Assembly: GCA_001600455.1 (NCBI GenBank)
Contig: BCKC01000002.1
Span: 5,669,682 to 5,733,681 of the forward strand
Direction: 5' to 3'
DNA from: Endocalyx cinctus
Taxonomy: Eukaryota; Ascomycota; Sordariomycetes; Amphisphaeriales; Apiosporaceae
Length of the DNA stretch: 64,000 nucleotides
This document shows, one piece after another, positions 33,643 to 45,311 of the stretch. Position numbers and translations under genes: made by a program. Each line of letters opens with the position of its first letter. The first letter of the stretch is position 1. The notes beneath the pieces are model-generated. The model was not told where the DNA came from. It saw only the letters and a program-made list of their open reading frames with translations, and made no database searches.

Positions 33643-35650
33643 ATGAGAGCTGCTTCGATCAGCATGCTCCTCGCCGGGGGAATAGCAGTCCACGCCTCCT
33701 CTTACGTCCGTCCGAGAGATGCTAACCAGACTACTACACCTTACTCTATACCTAAGCCGGGAGATTGCGATCTCAACAGAACTGCTGAGATAACTCAGAA
33801 GCAGGCAGGTTGGCTCTACGGACCCTCGCATTCAGGGAACAATGCTCCCTACCCCATGGGCTCCCTCGCGGAACCCGTGATAGCCGAGCAGAAGGCTACT
33901 TGGACCCCGACGATCGAAATGCTCGTCAACTGGATCAATAACGACACAGTAGATGCTATAACGGCTGTAACAAAGGTATGTTAAATTTCCTACTTCGCGT
34001 GAATACATACATGTATACACGCGATTTGGGAGTAACGCTCGCGTTTATCAGCTTTGCTAACTCCACTTTTTGAACTATTCAATAGGGTGGTAATTTCACT
34101 TCTTTGGAGGACTACGCTAGGGTATACGACGGCCAATGGAAGCTATCTTTCGCCGACGGTCCCCTCCCAGGCGAACTTACCAACTTCACCGACGACCGTC
34201 TCTTCTCCATGGAACGGCTGTCCGCCAACCCTTACAGTCTCGAGCGAGTCCAACCCGACGACGTAATCCTGTTCCCCGTCGACAATGCTGCCTCGATCAC
34301 GGGAAGCCTATCTCTCGAGGAGCTCCAAGCCGAAGGTCGCCTCTTTTCGATTGATTACAGCTTCTTGCTAGAACTTCCCCGAGAGCAACCGCAAAACAAG
34401 TACTCGGCCGGCTGCCAAGCGTACTTCTACATCCACCCGGAATCAAACGACTTTCTTCCCTTGGCGATCCGAGCAATCCAAGAAGGAAACTCGTCAATCC
34501 CTCTCATCTACACCCCCGAGGATGCCGAGGCTGATTGGATGATGGCAAAGTTGATGTTCAACCAGAACGATATTACCTGGCTCACCTTCTACCACGTCGC
34601 CGCGTCTCACTCGGCCGCTGAAATCATTTATCTTGCTGCTATCCGTGCTTTGAGCGAAAACCACCCCGTTTTGGCTATCATGCACCGACGTGAGTTTTTC
34701 TTTCTTCTCTCTTTTTCCCTCTCATGTTTAGTTGGCATGAAACGAACGTAGTTCAAGCTCAGCATACTAACTTTTACACAAATACAGTACTCAAAGAGAC
34801 TTGGCCCATCCGACCTTTCTTGGAATCGTCTTTCTTCGCCGCCGACGGACCGACGACCAAGTTCTTCGCGTGGACCGGACCGGCCGGTGCCATGCTCGGC
34901 GACGGCTTCTACAATTCGGGCTTAGCCAGCAACGTCGTCGGGAACTACCTCGAGAACAACCTCGAGCGTCGCGGGCTTATAAACTCTGAAATCGGGCCGG
35001 ACTTCAAGCACTTCCCGTTCTACGAGGACACCACGGTTATCCTCAAAGCAATCCGGGGTTTCCTGACGGAGATGGTGGACTCGTACTACGCGGACGACGC
35101 GGCCGTGGCCCGAGACAGCGAGATCCAGGGGTGGGTCCACGAGGCCGAGATTGCGCCGATCCACGATTTTCCGAAGACGCTGAAGACGCGGTCGGACCTC
35201 GTCGACCTGCTCACGCACGTGGCGTACCAGGTATCCATCATTCACGGGGTTCTCAGCTCGAACAGCGCCATCTCGACTACGGCATCGGTCCCTTTTCACC
35301 CGATCGCCTTCTACGCCCCTTTACCGACCAAAAAGGGGATCAAATCCGTCCTGCCCTATATGCCGACCATCATTCCCGCCGTATCTCAGGTGACGGCGAT
35401 CGCGGGCGCGAACCGGGCCATCTGGAAGAACACGGACGAGACGCTTTCGCACATGTTCGACAACGACGAGATCATGCGTCGCATGAACCCGCGCACAAGA
35501 GCAGCCGAGAAGGAGTTCAGGTCGGCTATGTACGCTTTCAGCGACGTCGTCAACGCACGCACTTTCGATCAGGATGGTCTTGACCGCGGTATGCCGTTCT
35601 TATGGAAGATAATGGATCCGAACTGGTTGCCGTTCTGGAACGCGGTTTAA
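33643..35650 (+). CDS. Secreted fungal lipoxygenase (Mn/Fe-LOX type), 3 exons
   Basis: Predicted 599-residue lipoxygenase that would dioxygenate polyunsaturated fatty acids. Exons 33643-33975, 34086-34689 and 34788-35650 keep frame (1800 nt). The N terminus is a probable signal peptide (MRAASISMLLAGGIAVHASS), with several N-glycosylation sequons following, so it is likely secreted. Metal-ligand positions read by eye: His281 and His286 in YHVAASHSAAEI (HxxxxH), His465 in IIHGVLSS, Ser469 where Asn is usual, and the C-terminal carboxylate of Val599. HxxxxH is the spacing of iron lipoxygenases; the well-studied fungal manganese enzyme has HxxxH. A C-terminal Val occurs in the Mn-type group. FYNSGL and PFLWKIMDPNWLPFWN are further family blocks. 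It sits alone, flanked by gene-poor DNA. Confidence 0.9.
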
Positions 35651-36083
35651 TGGGTTGAGTCGTGCATTAAATAACTTTTTCGTTTCTGGCTTTTTTTTTC
35701 TGGGGGTATAAATATTGGGGCGTTACTTACGGTATGACAAGTGTTGGGAGAGAAAGACTCCAAGGTAGATTACTCAGTGTTATGATATCTGTAAATACTG
35801 GTTGAGAATTTGGCGCTACTGCTAAAGTACATATAACATTTCATTCTAGAATGAACTTACTTTATATATATATATATCAATATCAAGTTGACTCTGCAAA
35901 TCCGAATCCAGTGTAAGTTACATGTTCAAATTATCCATTCTAACTATATCAGTAACATGTAAATACTTTTTAACTTATTGTCCTTATCAATTGGGGTGTG
36001 TAACTATACCCCTAGGCAAACCTAAAGACCGCCTTCGCAAGATACCTCGCACGCTCTAGGACTACGATATAATAGTATTTATT

Positions 36084-36136
36084 CCTATGAGAGTGTTAGA
36101 GCTTATGAATGTGGATTGGGAGCTTGGCAATCATAT
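36084..36136 (+). repeat. Dispersed repeat, copy 1 (partner at 53444-53496)
   Basis: A 53-base block aligns without gaps to 53444-53496. Of 15 differences, 14 are transitions and one is a transversion, counted by eye. Weaker similarity continues on both sides, so the ancestral repeat was longer. It is probably a remnant of a transposable element. Confidence 0.55.
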
Positions 36137-36626
36137 TGAAGGTTAGAGAGGGTAAAATCGAGAAATTCCAAGGCGCCATCCAGTAATAAATTATATCCGG
36201 GAAAGGATTTAATCGGAAACTAACTCCTTTCTTTTTTCAAGAGCCATTCTCTATTTCTTCAGTTACTCTGATTCATTAGATTAGCAAGAGTGATCTAACT
36301 TTCAAAGCTCCCGCATCTATGAATCCCCTGTGTTTCTATTTTCCATGCCTCCCTCGCTTCGAAATCTACACCAGCATGAGGCAACAACCTCACAACGCAG
36401 ATCAAGATACCTACTTAAGTATGTAGTTTCTCTTACGAGTATATATAATATAACCCATCACAACTCTTAAGAATTCCATCCTGCTATTTTCTTTCATCTC
36501 TTCTTTTTACCGTCTCATTTTTTTCTTTTCTTTTCTCTTTTTTTTTTCTTTTTTTTTTCTTTTTGGTCTTTATATTTATTTCTGAGCAGAATTTTAAAAC
36601 TTTCAAATGTAGATCAATTATTTGGG

Positions 36627-37775
36627 ATGTTAGACGATACTGAATCCTGGCAGCAGAGCTATCTAGATCTTGGACTGGAGCTGGATCTGCCTCTGGATGA
36701 CAATGTCATCCTGTCACTAACGTCTCGAGATCAGGGCTCACAGATAAACAGCATTAATTATCACTCGTTATCGAAGACTGAGCAGAATCAAGAAATGCCG
36801 ACACCAGCTAACTCTGTGAGAGATATGGCCCGGAATCATCCCCAGATCTCTAAAACATAATTATCATCTTTCCCCGGAGCCATTCCAACAGCATTTTTTC
36901 CGTGAGAATCTTCCGCAGACTCTTCAGCAGCCTTCCGAAAAGAGAGTTTACTAACAGGATCCTTGCCGATATCATTACCCGCAGAAGAATATGAATCAGC
37001 ACTACTATCAAGCCTCTAGCTCTCTTCAGCCTTTGCAGTGGCAGCCTAGCTCACAGCCGACTAGCCAACAGCCTAATTACCAACAGTACGACTAATTACC
37101 TGCATTCCAATTACCACCGGTCCATTTACCATCAGTTTGATTACGTGCAATGCGATTCCCAGTAGCATTGTTTTCAATAATTTTATCTGCAGACTTTCCA
37201 GCATCCTCCTCAACAACGGTCTCCTTTTCCTAAGCCTTCTCAGAAAATTTTCCAACAGGGTTCTTACCCGCAAGCTCTATGCAGGCTCGTGCCCCGCTGA
37301 CGGGTTTGCCTCGCCCCAGTCTTCCCAGCAGCAGCAGCATTCCGCTTAGACCCCTCCACATCAGGATTACAGTTCTTTCCTTCCTCGGAATGACTTACAA
37401 ATACTGGCGGACTCCGTGTTCACGTATATAGATATTCGAGCGTAGATCCCGCGATACCGCATTACCATGAACAGGAAAACTCCCGCCCGGAAACATCGGC
37501 GGCAGAGGGCGAAGGTAAATGACAAAATTTCCGACGACGGCAATCGTAGTGTGGATGTGGGGGAATTGAAAATGTGTGACCAACTCAACTCTGGTTCATC
37601 TGAGATCAAGGCAGAAAAAGAGAGCAGCTTGTATCGCTGCAAACGGAGACAGAGCAGCTCGTACAAGAACCGTCTACACAAGGAGAGCCCCGAGGGAAAA
37701 AATAAACCAACAAGACAGTTATCTCTTGAAGAATGGATGAAGCGTTTACACCCATTGTCACCGGTCAGGTATTGA
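36627..37775 (+). pseudogene. Decayed gene for a Gln/Pro-rich, possibly regulatory protein
   Basis: An ATG at 36627 preceded by a strong pyrimidine tract opens 77 codons rich in Asp/Leu/Ser, then stops. In a shifted frame, coding-like Gln/Pro/Tyr-rich sequence resumes (SLQPLQWQPSSQPTSQQPNY and nearby), broken by TAA, TAA and TGA codons at about 36951, 37092 and 37138. In a third frame a QHPPQQRSPFPKPSQK-type segment follows, and from about 37467 a basic, Ser/Lys-rich C-terminal ORF extends to 37775. The composition resembles a fungal transactivation or low-complexity regulatory protein, but I recognise no DNA-binding domain. The stop codons are explicable as CAA-to-TAA and CGA-to-TGA changes; at least two frameshifts are also needed. 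An intron-containing intact gene is less likely but not excluded. Confidence 0.45.
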
Positions 37776-39255
37776 ATGACACCGGAGGAACTGGACAACG
37801 AGCGTCCAACAGTAGATGGCTGAATATAAAAACTCTTTGCATGAGCACATTAATTGGAGGAAAAGTCCTACACTGAACACTCGAGGGTTTTAGTTTGCGT
37901 CACGTTAGCTTGCTTTTCAACCCGAGCTTGAATTCCGGCAGTCCTACCCCCCTCCGCCTACTATGGTAAATTATGATATGACCAGGTTTATGTGGTAACG
38001 TGCTCAGTGTCGCAGCCCCTGCTTGTGCGAAAATTGCCCGAAGATGATTACTCTCGCATTAGCCGATGCACAGTTTTCAAAGCAGATAAAAAAGTCGGTA
38101 TGAGTGTCATAAGTGGCGGAGGCTATTCAAACGACACCCGAACAGTCATAAATACAACTTCTACTGATTACCATCTGGCGCAATGTAAAATCATCCTCCA
38201 GAAAAAAAAAGAAAAAAAAAAGCGATTTTGGAGAGGGGGGCGCTTATTATAGTTATCATCGCGGTCTGTCTACTCAGGGATCTGTTCCTACAGGAACTTC
38301 ATTACAGTATTTAAAGTTTATTCTCACCTCTCTTCCCTATCCGCTCCACTATCGGCTCCGAAACAGCTTTAAGCACCACCTACCCGGATGGACAGATCAT
38401 CTTGGTAGTATGATAGGAAAGATTAACGGATTGGTTACTCACATCGTCCATATAAAAATAGTTCCAAGTAGATAGTAAAGTATGATCATGCCAAGGTTGC
38501 TCGTAATATGTCGGTGTAAATATGGCAAACATATTTCAAAACCACATTAACATGCGACCGCCTTTGAAGCAATTTTACAAGATTACCATCCTCCGGGTGT
38601 TGCCAAATGAATTTCATAAAATAAGATGCGGTATGACGTGAGTAGATAAGTTTTAATGCTATGCGAGACATGAACAAAGAGCTGCCTGATCTCTACAGGG
38701 GTAGCTTAGCACGCGGGTTTGGGTCTCACATTAATTTCCCAGCTTGATTTAAATGGGTATCCGGCAACATGGATGCCAGGCTGACTGAGTTCGACGACAA
38801 ACTTTGGAGATTATCGCACATGTTTGTGTTCGAATCTGTAAATTATTCGTGCAAGTATCGAATTGTGTAACTATCAACATCATCTCGGGCCCTGAATAGA
38901 TACTCATGTACACAGTGCTGTTCTTCCCTTTCGAATATAAAAGTGGTGGTGGGCTGCTTAAACTTGATGTATAGATTTCTTTCCCTCACAATCGCCAGAG
39001 AACTCAAGAAAAGAAAGATTTCAGCTATCTTCTGCGGCAGAGAGTCAAACCCGGAACTTGACATACACCAAGAATTAAGAACAAAGCATCAAACAACAAC
39101 GACACAACCTGAATATATCTTAATTACCTCCATTATTAGTAGTCCGACGGTAAATATACCCAATCATCGACATCATTATTCTATCCACTTTCTTTGTTCT
39201 TTTTTTTCTCTCCCGAAGTCTAACGCATGACCAGCGTAAACGGAAAAAAGCCGAT

Positions 39256-39441
39256 ATGTCGAGCCTAAATGAAAACGGTCAAATGCGGAGAGAATACGCG
39301 CCGCAAATGACATTACTTCAGGAGGAATTCATGAAGAAGCGAGAAGAAAGACAGAGAAACAATGAGCAGAAGCAAAAGGAGGAGAAGGAGAAAGCTGACC
39401 AGTTCCTCAAAGATAACACCGGTGATAAACAGCAGAAATAA
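39256..39441 (+). CDS. Small charged coiled-coil ORF (61 aa), hypothetical
   Basis: ATG at 39256, TAA at 39439-39441. The protein is hydrophilic, with a Lys/Glu/Gln-rich heptad-like stretch from about residue 25 to 52, predicting a single coiled coil. There are no Cys residues, signal peptide or recognised family. A pyrimidine-rich tract lies about 50 bp upstream (39185-39215), as in many fungal promoters. It could be a real small protein or chance; homologues would decide. Confidence 0.35.
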   Translation: MSSLNENGQMRREYAPQMTLLQEEFMKKREERQRNNEQKQKEEKEKADQFLKDNTGDKQQK

Positions 39442-41057
39442 TCTGAGAAAAAAGCAGCCTTCTGCAAACATGGTGGAAGTGGATGGCCAGGCTAATGGGT
39501 ACATTATTCAGCCCAACTAGTTGTGGGAAGTATTTACCTTCGTTTTTGTGGGGAAATATGATGCATGAAATGAACTCGGAAGCATAAACTTAGTTGCTGT
39601 ATGTGAGTTTTGTGCAAGGGTTCACTTTCGTGGTGCTGGTATACAGTTTGTTTCATGTTGCTTTGTTTTCGGTCAGCGTTAAGCTAGGCAGAGTTCACTC
39701 GTTTATAATTTACATCCACTCTACTTTTCCCCCTTTTCTGAAGGGTGGCCGATTTTGGCTGTAAGTGCATGATAGTTCAGTTCAATGAATACCGCATTGC
39801 GTTCTGCTTATGCGGCTCTCCCGTTTAAGTAGATCAATGTGACCCCGCTACTTTGTAATAATTAAGAGTCGAAGTTATGTTACAATAATTAGCTTGATAC
39901 ATTCGGTATCATATTTGCCATTCCTATTAATGTCTTCAACGGTGTGTAACATTAGCTCATGTATTCTGCTTCACACTTATACCAGATTGAAGGCACTTAA
40001 GATACTAGAACTAATTATTGTAGCTTATAGATGAATCAAATACAACTGGATATGACGGGGGGCTCAAGTTAATTATATTAGCCATAAACACTATATCGTG
40101 CCTAATCAAGATGTATACGTCCAGCCCAGCCATAAATAATAACCTCGGGGACACTTTTATTGAACGACATAACTAACGCATATAAAGCTTCAGAGCTACA
40201 AAGGATCTTGATAGATAAGCGACCACATAACATAATTGGGGGTTAGCCCATGCAGTTGGGTACTACGTGCATACTACTCGCATATACTTATATGTAATAG
40301 AAGAGACTGATCCACTCACCCATATTACCTTGCATATTTTGAAGTATTGTTAGGGTGGTCGAGTCTTGGTCCCCTATCTCCCTTACAGCTTGGCAATAGC
40401 TTTTGTAGAAAGGCTGACAGATCACTTCGTTCCAACGGAGCAATAGAGAACTAAAAGGGATGCTGCGCAGAAGAAGGATGCCGATCGGTTACCGGTCCTG
40501 GTTCCTCCAAAATTACTTCATACTACTTCATACTACTTCATGATATACGCCTCGACCATTCTACGTTACGTAACCAGCGTCGCATATTATACTAGTAGTT
40601 AGTATGAAGTTTCGAATCTATATTTTCTTTTCAGCTAAACATGCGTATATAATTACTCAAGAATGCGCTCATGGGATCTATAGCCCACTCTGAGGCCATT
40701 GGGGTACGCTTCAGAGAGCTGCTTGATATATGAGATTAAGTACTAATTAAGTATCTTGCGCGCCCATTGCTTAAAGTACCAAAAAGTACTCATAAGTACT
40801 TAAGTAAGTTACCAAGTATGCCTTGAAGAGTGATCTAGGATTTGGAGGGGCTATATATGTTGGTATAAGCTGCCAAGTTTGATTTAATATTTATTTTTTT
40901 GGGTAACTTATTTTCTTTTACACGACACCGACACTCTTCGTTTTCCATTTCTACCCCTCTACTACTCATTGCCACTCATATAAGAACTAGCCTTTTCCCT
41001 CTAATAATCCTCCGTTTTTATATTCTTAATACTGGATCATTTTCGAGAGACGCAACC

Positions 41058-42104
41058 ATGGTAGATAAAGCATTAATCCTGGCTATCAATAATCAGTTTG
41101 CTAGTCAAGGTCGTGAGGCTTGCGTTTGCGTCTTTGCAGGCGCTACGGCCGGCATTGGCCTGGCTACTCTTATGAGAATGGTAACCATGCTTCGCTCCTC
41201 TACTTTTTACGTCCTCGGCAGAGCATTGAAGAATTTTGTTGAGCTCGATAAGCTGCGAAATCTTGCAGCTACGTGCCAGAATAAGATAGTCTTTATCGAT
41301 ACCCAAATTTCGTTGATTGGCGGTATTGATTTCGCCGCCGAGCAGATCTCCGCCGCCGAGAAGAAAGTTGATTATTTGTGCATGAGCCCGGGAGGCGTGC
41401 CATTCCGAGGAGCTGTCTGTAAGTATAATGTCCGCCACCATTTTACTCGAGGTGAGAAGGAGAGAGGATATATATGTAATTTTCGTATAAATTTAGATAC
41501 CGATGAAGGCTTGGAAACATGATGCTTTGCCGTTTCGTATTATTCCCGACTCCGACTCGTCCAGCAGCTTTTGCCCTTACTCCAAAACTCCTCACGACCG
41601 AAGATACTATCTATATTAAATGGGACGAAAGAGAAACCCGTCGACGTTCACGATTTAGGGCTAGAAAAGAAGTGGGGAATCGTACGAGTCGTGAACCATA
41701 CTACGATTTGTACCAGCTTAGCGTTCGACTATCTCTCCAAGGACACGAACCGTAAGATGGTTTTCTTACATGCGACACCTGGTCTCGTCAGCACAAATTC
41801 CCCTCGAAAAAGTTTTCCCTCCAAAGACAATGGTTGGATGTGGTGGGCCTGGATATCCGTCCTGCAGAGGGTCTCTAGATGGATTATCTATTACTTCGGC
41901 ATGCCATCTGTTGAGTCTGGTGAGAGGCACGCATATCACCTGACGAGCGATATCTTTCAACCTGGTTCGTGGCGGCTTAATCGCCACAGCGAGGTCGTGT
42001 CGGATAACAAGATCCTTAAAGAATACCGGCAGCAAGGTCTGGCGGAGAAGGTATGGGAGCATACACTTCGAACGTGGGACAAGGCTCTCCGATCCTCTGG
42101 TTGA
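41058..42104 (+). pseudogene. Short-chain dehydrogenase/reductase with an in-frame TGA
   Basis: Two exons, 41058-41418 and 41497-42104, give 323 codons, the usual length of this fungal SDR group. The Rossmann motif is visible (FAGATAGIGLAT), followed by VDYLCMSPGGVPFRG (NxAG-equivalent strand) and EGLET..FAVSYYSR. The codon at 41520-41522 (codon 129) is TGA, between EGLET and CFAVS; the same frame then continues undisturbed to 42104. The intron is 78 bp, has good GTAAGT/TTTAG borders and contains no in-frame stop. No canonical YxxxK is evident; HTTICTS occupies the region where related fungal SDRs also diverge. If the TGA is real the gene is broken or translated by readthrough; a C-to-T change in CGA or a sequencing error are the alternatives. 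Confidence 0.7.
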
Positions 42105-42851
42105 AAATATCATATCTGTGTCACTTATTGAATACCTGTCGGGTAAATTCGCGCTTTCTTGTAGAAATGGAATCGACGTTTTGTCTCCAGGAGCTACTCG
42201 GACTATAGCCGCATATTTACAGTGTATTCCTCTGCTGATAGATCATTGTCATATGAGAACTGCGACAGATGAAACTATTTCACTAAGGAAGACCAATATC
42301 TTTATAGGAGAGTAAGCATAACCTCAGAAATAATCTAAGCTAAACCGCATTTATTGAAAATCGTAAATTCTTTTTTCTGTCTAACATTATTATTTCCTCG
42401 TACGAGATCTATTCAACGAATCAGTCGCTGTGAAGAAATCGCATCATATCGAATATATTAGTCCCACGTAATCAAGAGTATAAATAGCGAGAAGTACGAA
42501 CCACTAGGGATCAGATGGCCGCTCACCCCGGCTCATCCATGGTTCAGAGCAAAGCGGTACCAAGGTGGTACTGGTTCGGGATCATGAACAACAAAGGAAA
42601 TTACCGAGGGCAATTTTCGGGTGTGATATATCACTTTACCCATTTCTATCTAAAGCCAAATTGATATTTACATCTATATCCCTTGAAATTTACTATCTGG
42701 AAAAATTTGATCGGACCAGCGATCATTCATATACTTAGTTATCGGGCATTGTTCTCTTCCTCCAGCTCTCTATCTTTATGTATTCGTATCTCTATTCGTT
42801 CATATTCCGTCGTATACTCGTTAAATCCGTCTATATCATCATTCCATCTTA
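42105..42851. other. Convergent spacer between SDR and GH128
   Basis: About 0.75 kb of AT-rich DNA between the 3' ends of two convergent genes. No supported feature beyond their untranslated regions. Confidence 0.5.
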
Positions 42852-43943
42852 TCATACGCTGAACACACAGGCGATGGCGATGCTCAGCCAGACGACGAAC
42901 ATCGAGGTAGTAGCCAGACCTGCAGCCGTATTAGTATCATCATCATCGTTATTATTTCCGCTTCCACTATCACCCCCGTTGCTATCGGTATCATTACCAT
43001 TGCCATTGCCGCTTCCACCGCTGGACTCGCTCGTCTGACCTTCCTTGAAACCGTTCGCCTCGCCGCCTAGGTAGTACGCGCCGAGCTTACTAAGCCCCCC
43101 GTTACTCTTCAGCAGCGCCACCGAGTCACCGGTCCACTCGTTCGCCTGGTTGGAGCGGAAAGTGCCGAACCAGGCGTACTTGTCGACGTAATCGAGCTGA
43201 TCGAGCCAAGGTAGCGACTCGTTCATCATCGCGAAGGTAGCGTCCTCGTCCTCCTGGACGAGGGCCATCTCGCTGATCCAGAAGCTCAGGCTGTCTCCGT
43301 CCACGCCGGAGCTGCTCTGGTTATACCAGTCGACCAGCTGACCCAGCCACCCTTGAAGCCCGGCGAAGTCGCCGTAGTAGTGCGCCACCACGAAGTCGGC
43401 CGGACACCCGTTCTCCGCGTCGATCTCCCAGCAGGACGAGTTGAAGTCCTGTAGCCACTCGAGCCCGCGCGAGGAACCGGTCACGCTCGGGTGCGAGATG
43501 GCGAAGCGGTCCCGCAGGGGCACGATCTGGTCTATGTACGCCTTAGCGGCGTCGGCGGGCTCGATGGAGGACCCGCCGGACGAGGTCGTCCCGTCCGGTT
43601 CGTTGAAGGTGAAGAGATGCTTGGACGAGTTAGCCACATTGTCCAGTAGTTTGATGTTGTCGTCGAGGTCGTCGAGGCTCTGCAGCGTCGGGACGAACTC
43701 GAGGCGCGAGCTGGCGTCGCTCGGAAACACGTCCGAAGGGGCCGTGTATACCGACCACGTAAAGTACCAGTTCACGGGAGAGTCGGTTGAGAGAAGAAGA
43801 TCGTAGTCCTCGCTGTGAGAGTCGTCCCATGTATAGGATATCCCCCTCTTGGAGGTGTTATTCGATGATTCACCCGTGACATAAGTTGCGAGTAAGCCGG
43901 CGCAGGCCAGTGCCGCGGCGCGGGAGATATGTAAATTCTTCAT
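42852..43943 (-). CDS. GH128 glucan endo-1,3-beta-glucosidase-like protein (Asl1-type), GPI-anchored
   Basis: Single-exon, 363-residue extracellular glycosidase. Residues 1-24 form a signal peptide. The catalytic barrel starts at KRGISYTWDD and carries FTFNEPDG (acid/base Glu115) and FWISEMALV (nucleophile Glu225), with VAHYYGDFAGLQGWL between them; these are hallmarks of the fungal 'glycosyl hydrolase catalytic core' family GH128, which acts on beta-1,3-glucan of the cell wall. After the domain comes a low-complexity Gly/Ser/Asn/Asp linker (about 300-340) and a C-terminal hydrophobic tail (MFVVWLSIAIACVFSV), the arrangement of a GPI-attachment signal. It is probably cell-surface-bound. Confidence 0.92.
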   Translation of the reverse strand: MKNLHISRAAALACAGLLATYVTGESSNNTSKRGISYTWDDSHSEDYDLLLSTDSPVNWYFTWSVYTAPSDVFPSDASSRLEFVPTLQSLDDLDDNIKLLDNVANSSKHLFTFNEPDGTTSSGGSSIEPADAAKAYIDQIVPLRDRFAISHPSVTGSSRGLEWLQDFNSSCWEIDAENGCPADFVVAHYYGDFAGLQGWLGQLVDWYNQSSSGVDGDSLSFWISEMALVQEDEDATFAMMNESLPWLDQLDYVDKYAWFGTFRSNQANEWTGDSVALLKSNGGLSKLGAYYLGGEANGFKEGQTSESSGGSGNGNGNDTDSNGGDSGSGNNNDDDDTNTAAGLATTSMFVVWLSIAIACVFSV

Positions 43944-45311
43944 GATGACAGGTATGATGACAGGTATATAGGGGCCATCACCCTCGCATAGAATAATTGG
44001 ATGTCACGCCCGTGCTGTTGTGAAGTATCAAAATACGAAGAGACGGTGTTTCATGGATCCAAAAAAGAAGACGAAATATAAGAGGAGAAGAGAGACGTTT
44101 TATGGGTAAATAAGTCCAAAAGTATCATGTATAATATATTTTATTATTTATCCAAACATACGGAAACGAAAATCAAGGGTCCACAGACTAGTAAACGTGG
44201 ACAGGAGTTGACGCATGTAATGCCGTTGCATCATCGCTTTTCTGACTCATCGTGTGGATCTGGAGAAGGTGAAGTTTCCAAGGAAAAGTTTGAGCTAATC
44301 TTTGATGGTCTTCGAGCTGATTTGTATAGATATGGGCAATGATATTTAGCTAGTATGATATTAGGAAAAGATCAACTTATTATTTTATTATTTTACTAAA
44401 GCATCGAATAACTCAACGAATAACTCAACCAGAAAAAAATCAAGAATTTTCTTTTTTTTTTTTTTTTTGATGGCCAAGGGATACGTTTCTTGAAAATGAC
44501 GTCATTTTTGAAGATAGGGAGATAGTATCCGGTGGACCGTTGTAAATGTGGCTGAATGCTGACATAATATTACCCAATCTCTCCGTTCCTTAAGGAGATC
44601 TTTTATCGGATGATCCCGATGATCGTCGTAGGTAATTGTAATTCTTAAAATTCTTAACGCCGATCTCGAAAAAAAAAAAAAGAAGTCATTGAAGTATTTA
44701 CAAAATAAAGTGAGTCAATTTCAGAGTCATTAAAACATCTGCGGAATATTGGCAATAAATATGTTTAAAAACTATTTAATCATCTCTTAATTAATATTGA
44801 CCTTCAACAGGTATACCACGAGCACTAGTTTGGTTCCTCGAAGAAACCAAAAAAGATGATTGGCTATATTCATAATTTGACGAGTCGCGTTGATAGTTAT
44901 GCGCCTCACGAATGATCGAGCATGAATATACTCGCGTCTTTCACTCTATCTTGGGGAAAACAAAGAACAGTACCTCTACCAACTTTCGGCTTGTCTCTAT
45001 GTAGTCTTTTGAAAGAAAAGAAGAGGCACAAGAGGATTGTTTTAGAACGATCAAAGAACATCAACCCCGACAATAAATAAACAATTGTTTTGTTCATAGC
45101 TTCAAACGTCTTTGAATCGACATCGCTCTCTGACTCCCGGCATATATTAATATCATATCGGATTGAACATGGTGGTCACTCCAGACTGACAAACACGGTG
45201 AATTGGAAACTACAGGTCTTCCAAGACTTTTGCCGAAAGATTCTTGGAAAACTCCGATCCGCCTTCAACAAAAAGATACTCACCCGAACAGTTAAACAAG
45301 ACTACTTCGAG
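43944..45311. other. Intergenic region, AT-rich
   Basis: 1.4 kb between divergent genes. T and A tracts at 44452-44468 and 44668-44681. Short ORFs here show no protein-like pattern. No supported gene. Confidence 0.5.

Larger units (their letters stand above)
35651..41057. other. Long AT-rich region with one decayed gene, one small ORF and dispersed repeats
   Basis: About 5.4 kb. It holds one copy of a dispersed repeat (36084-36136), a long pyrimidine tract (about 36483-36567) upstream of the degraded Gln/Pro-rich gene, a 61-codon coiled-coil ORF at 39256-39441 and three tandem copies of a 'tactacttca' unit near 40517-40543. Otherwise I see AT-rich spacer with no supported gene. Confidence 0.5.

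Noticed and set aside
21431..38772. Shared 14-mer tatccggcaacatg at about 21433 and 38759
   Set aside because: The match does not extend, and a 14-base match is expected by chance in a window of this size.
38995..39064. tRNA T-arm-like sequence (minus strand, GTTCCGGGTTTGACTC)
   Set aside because: No matching anticodon or D arm is found on the adjoining minus-strand sequence, so a tRNA gene is not supported.
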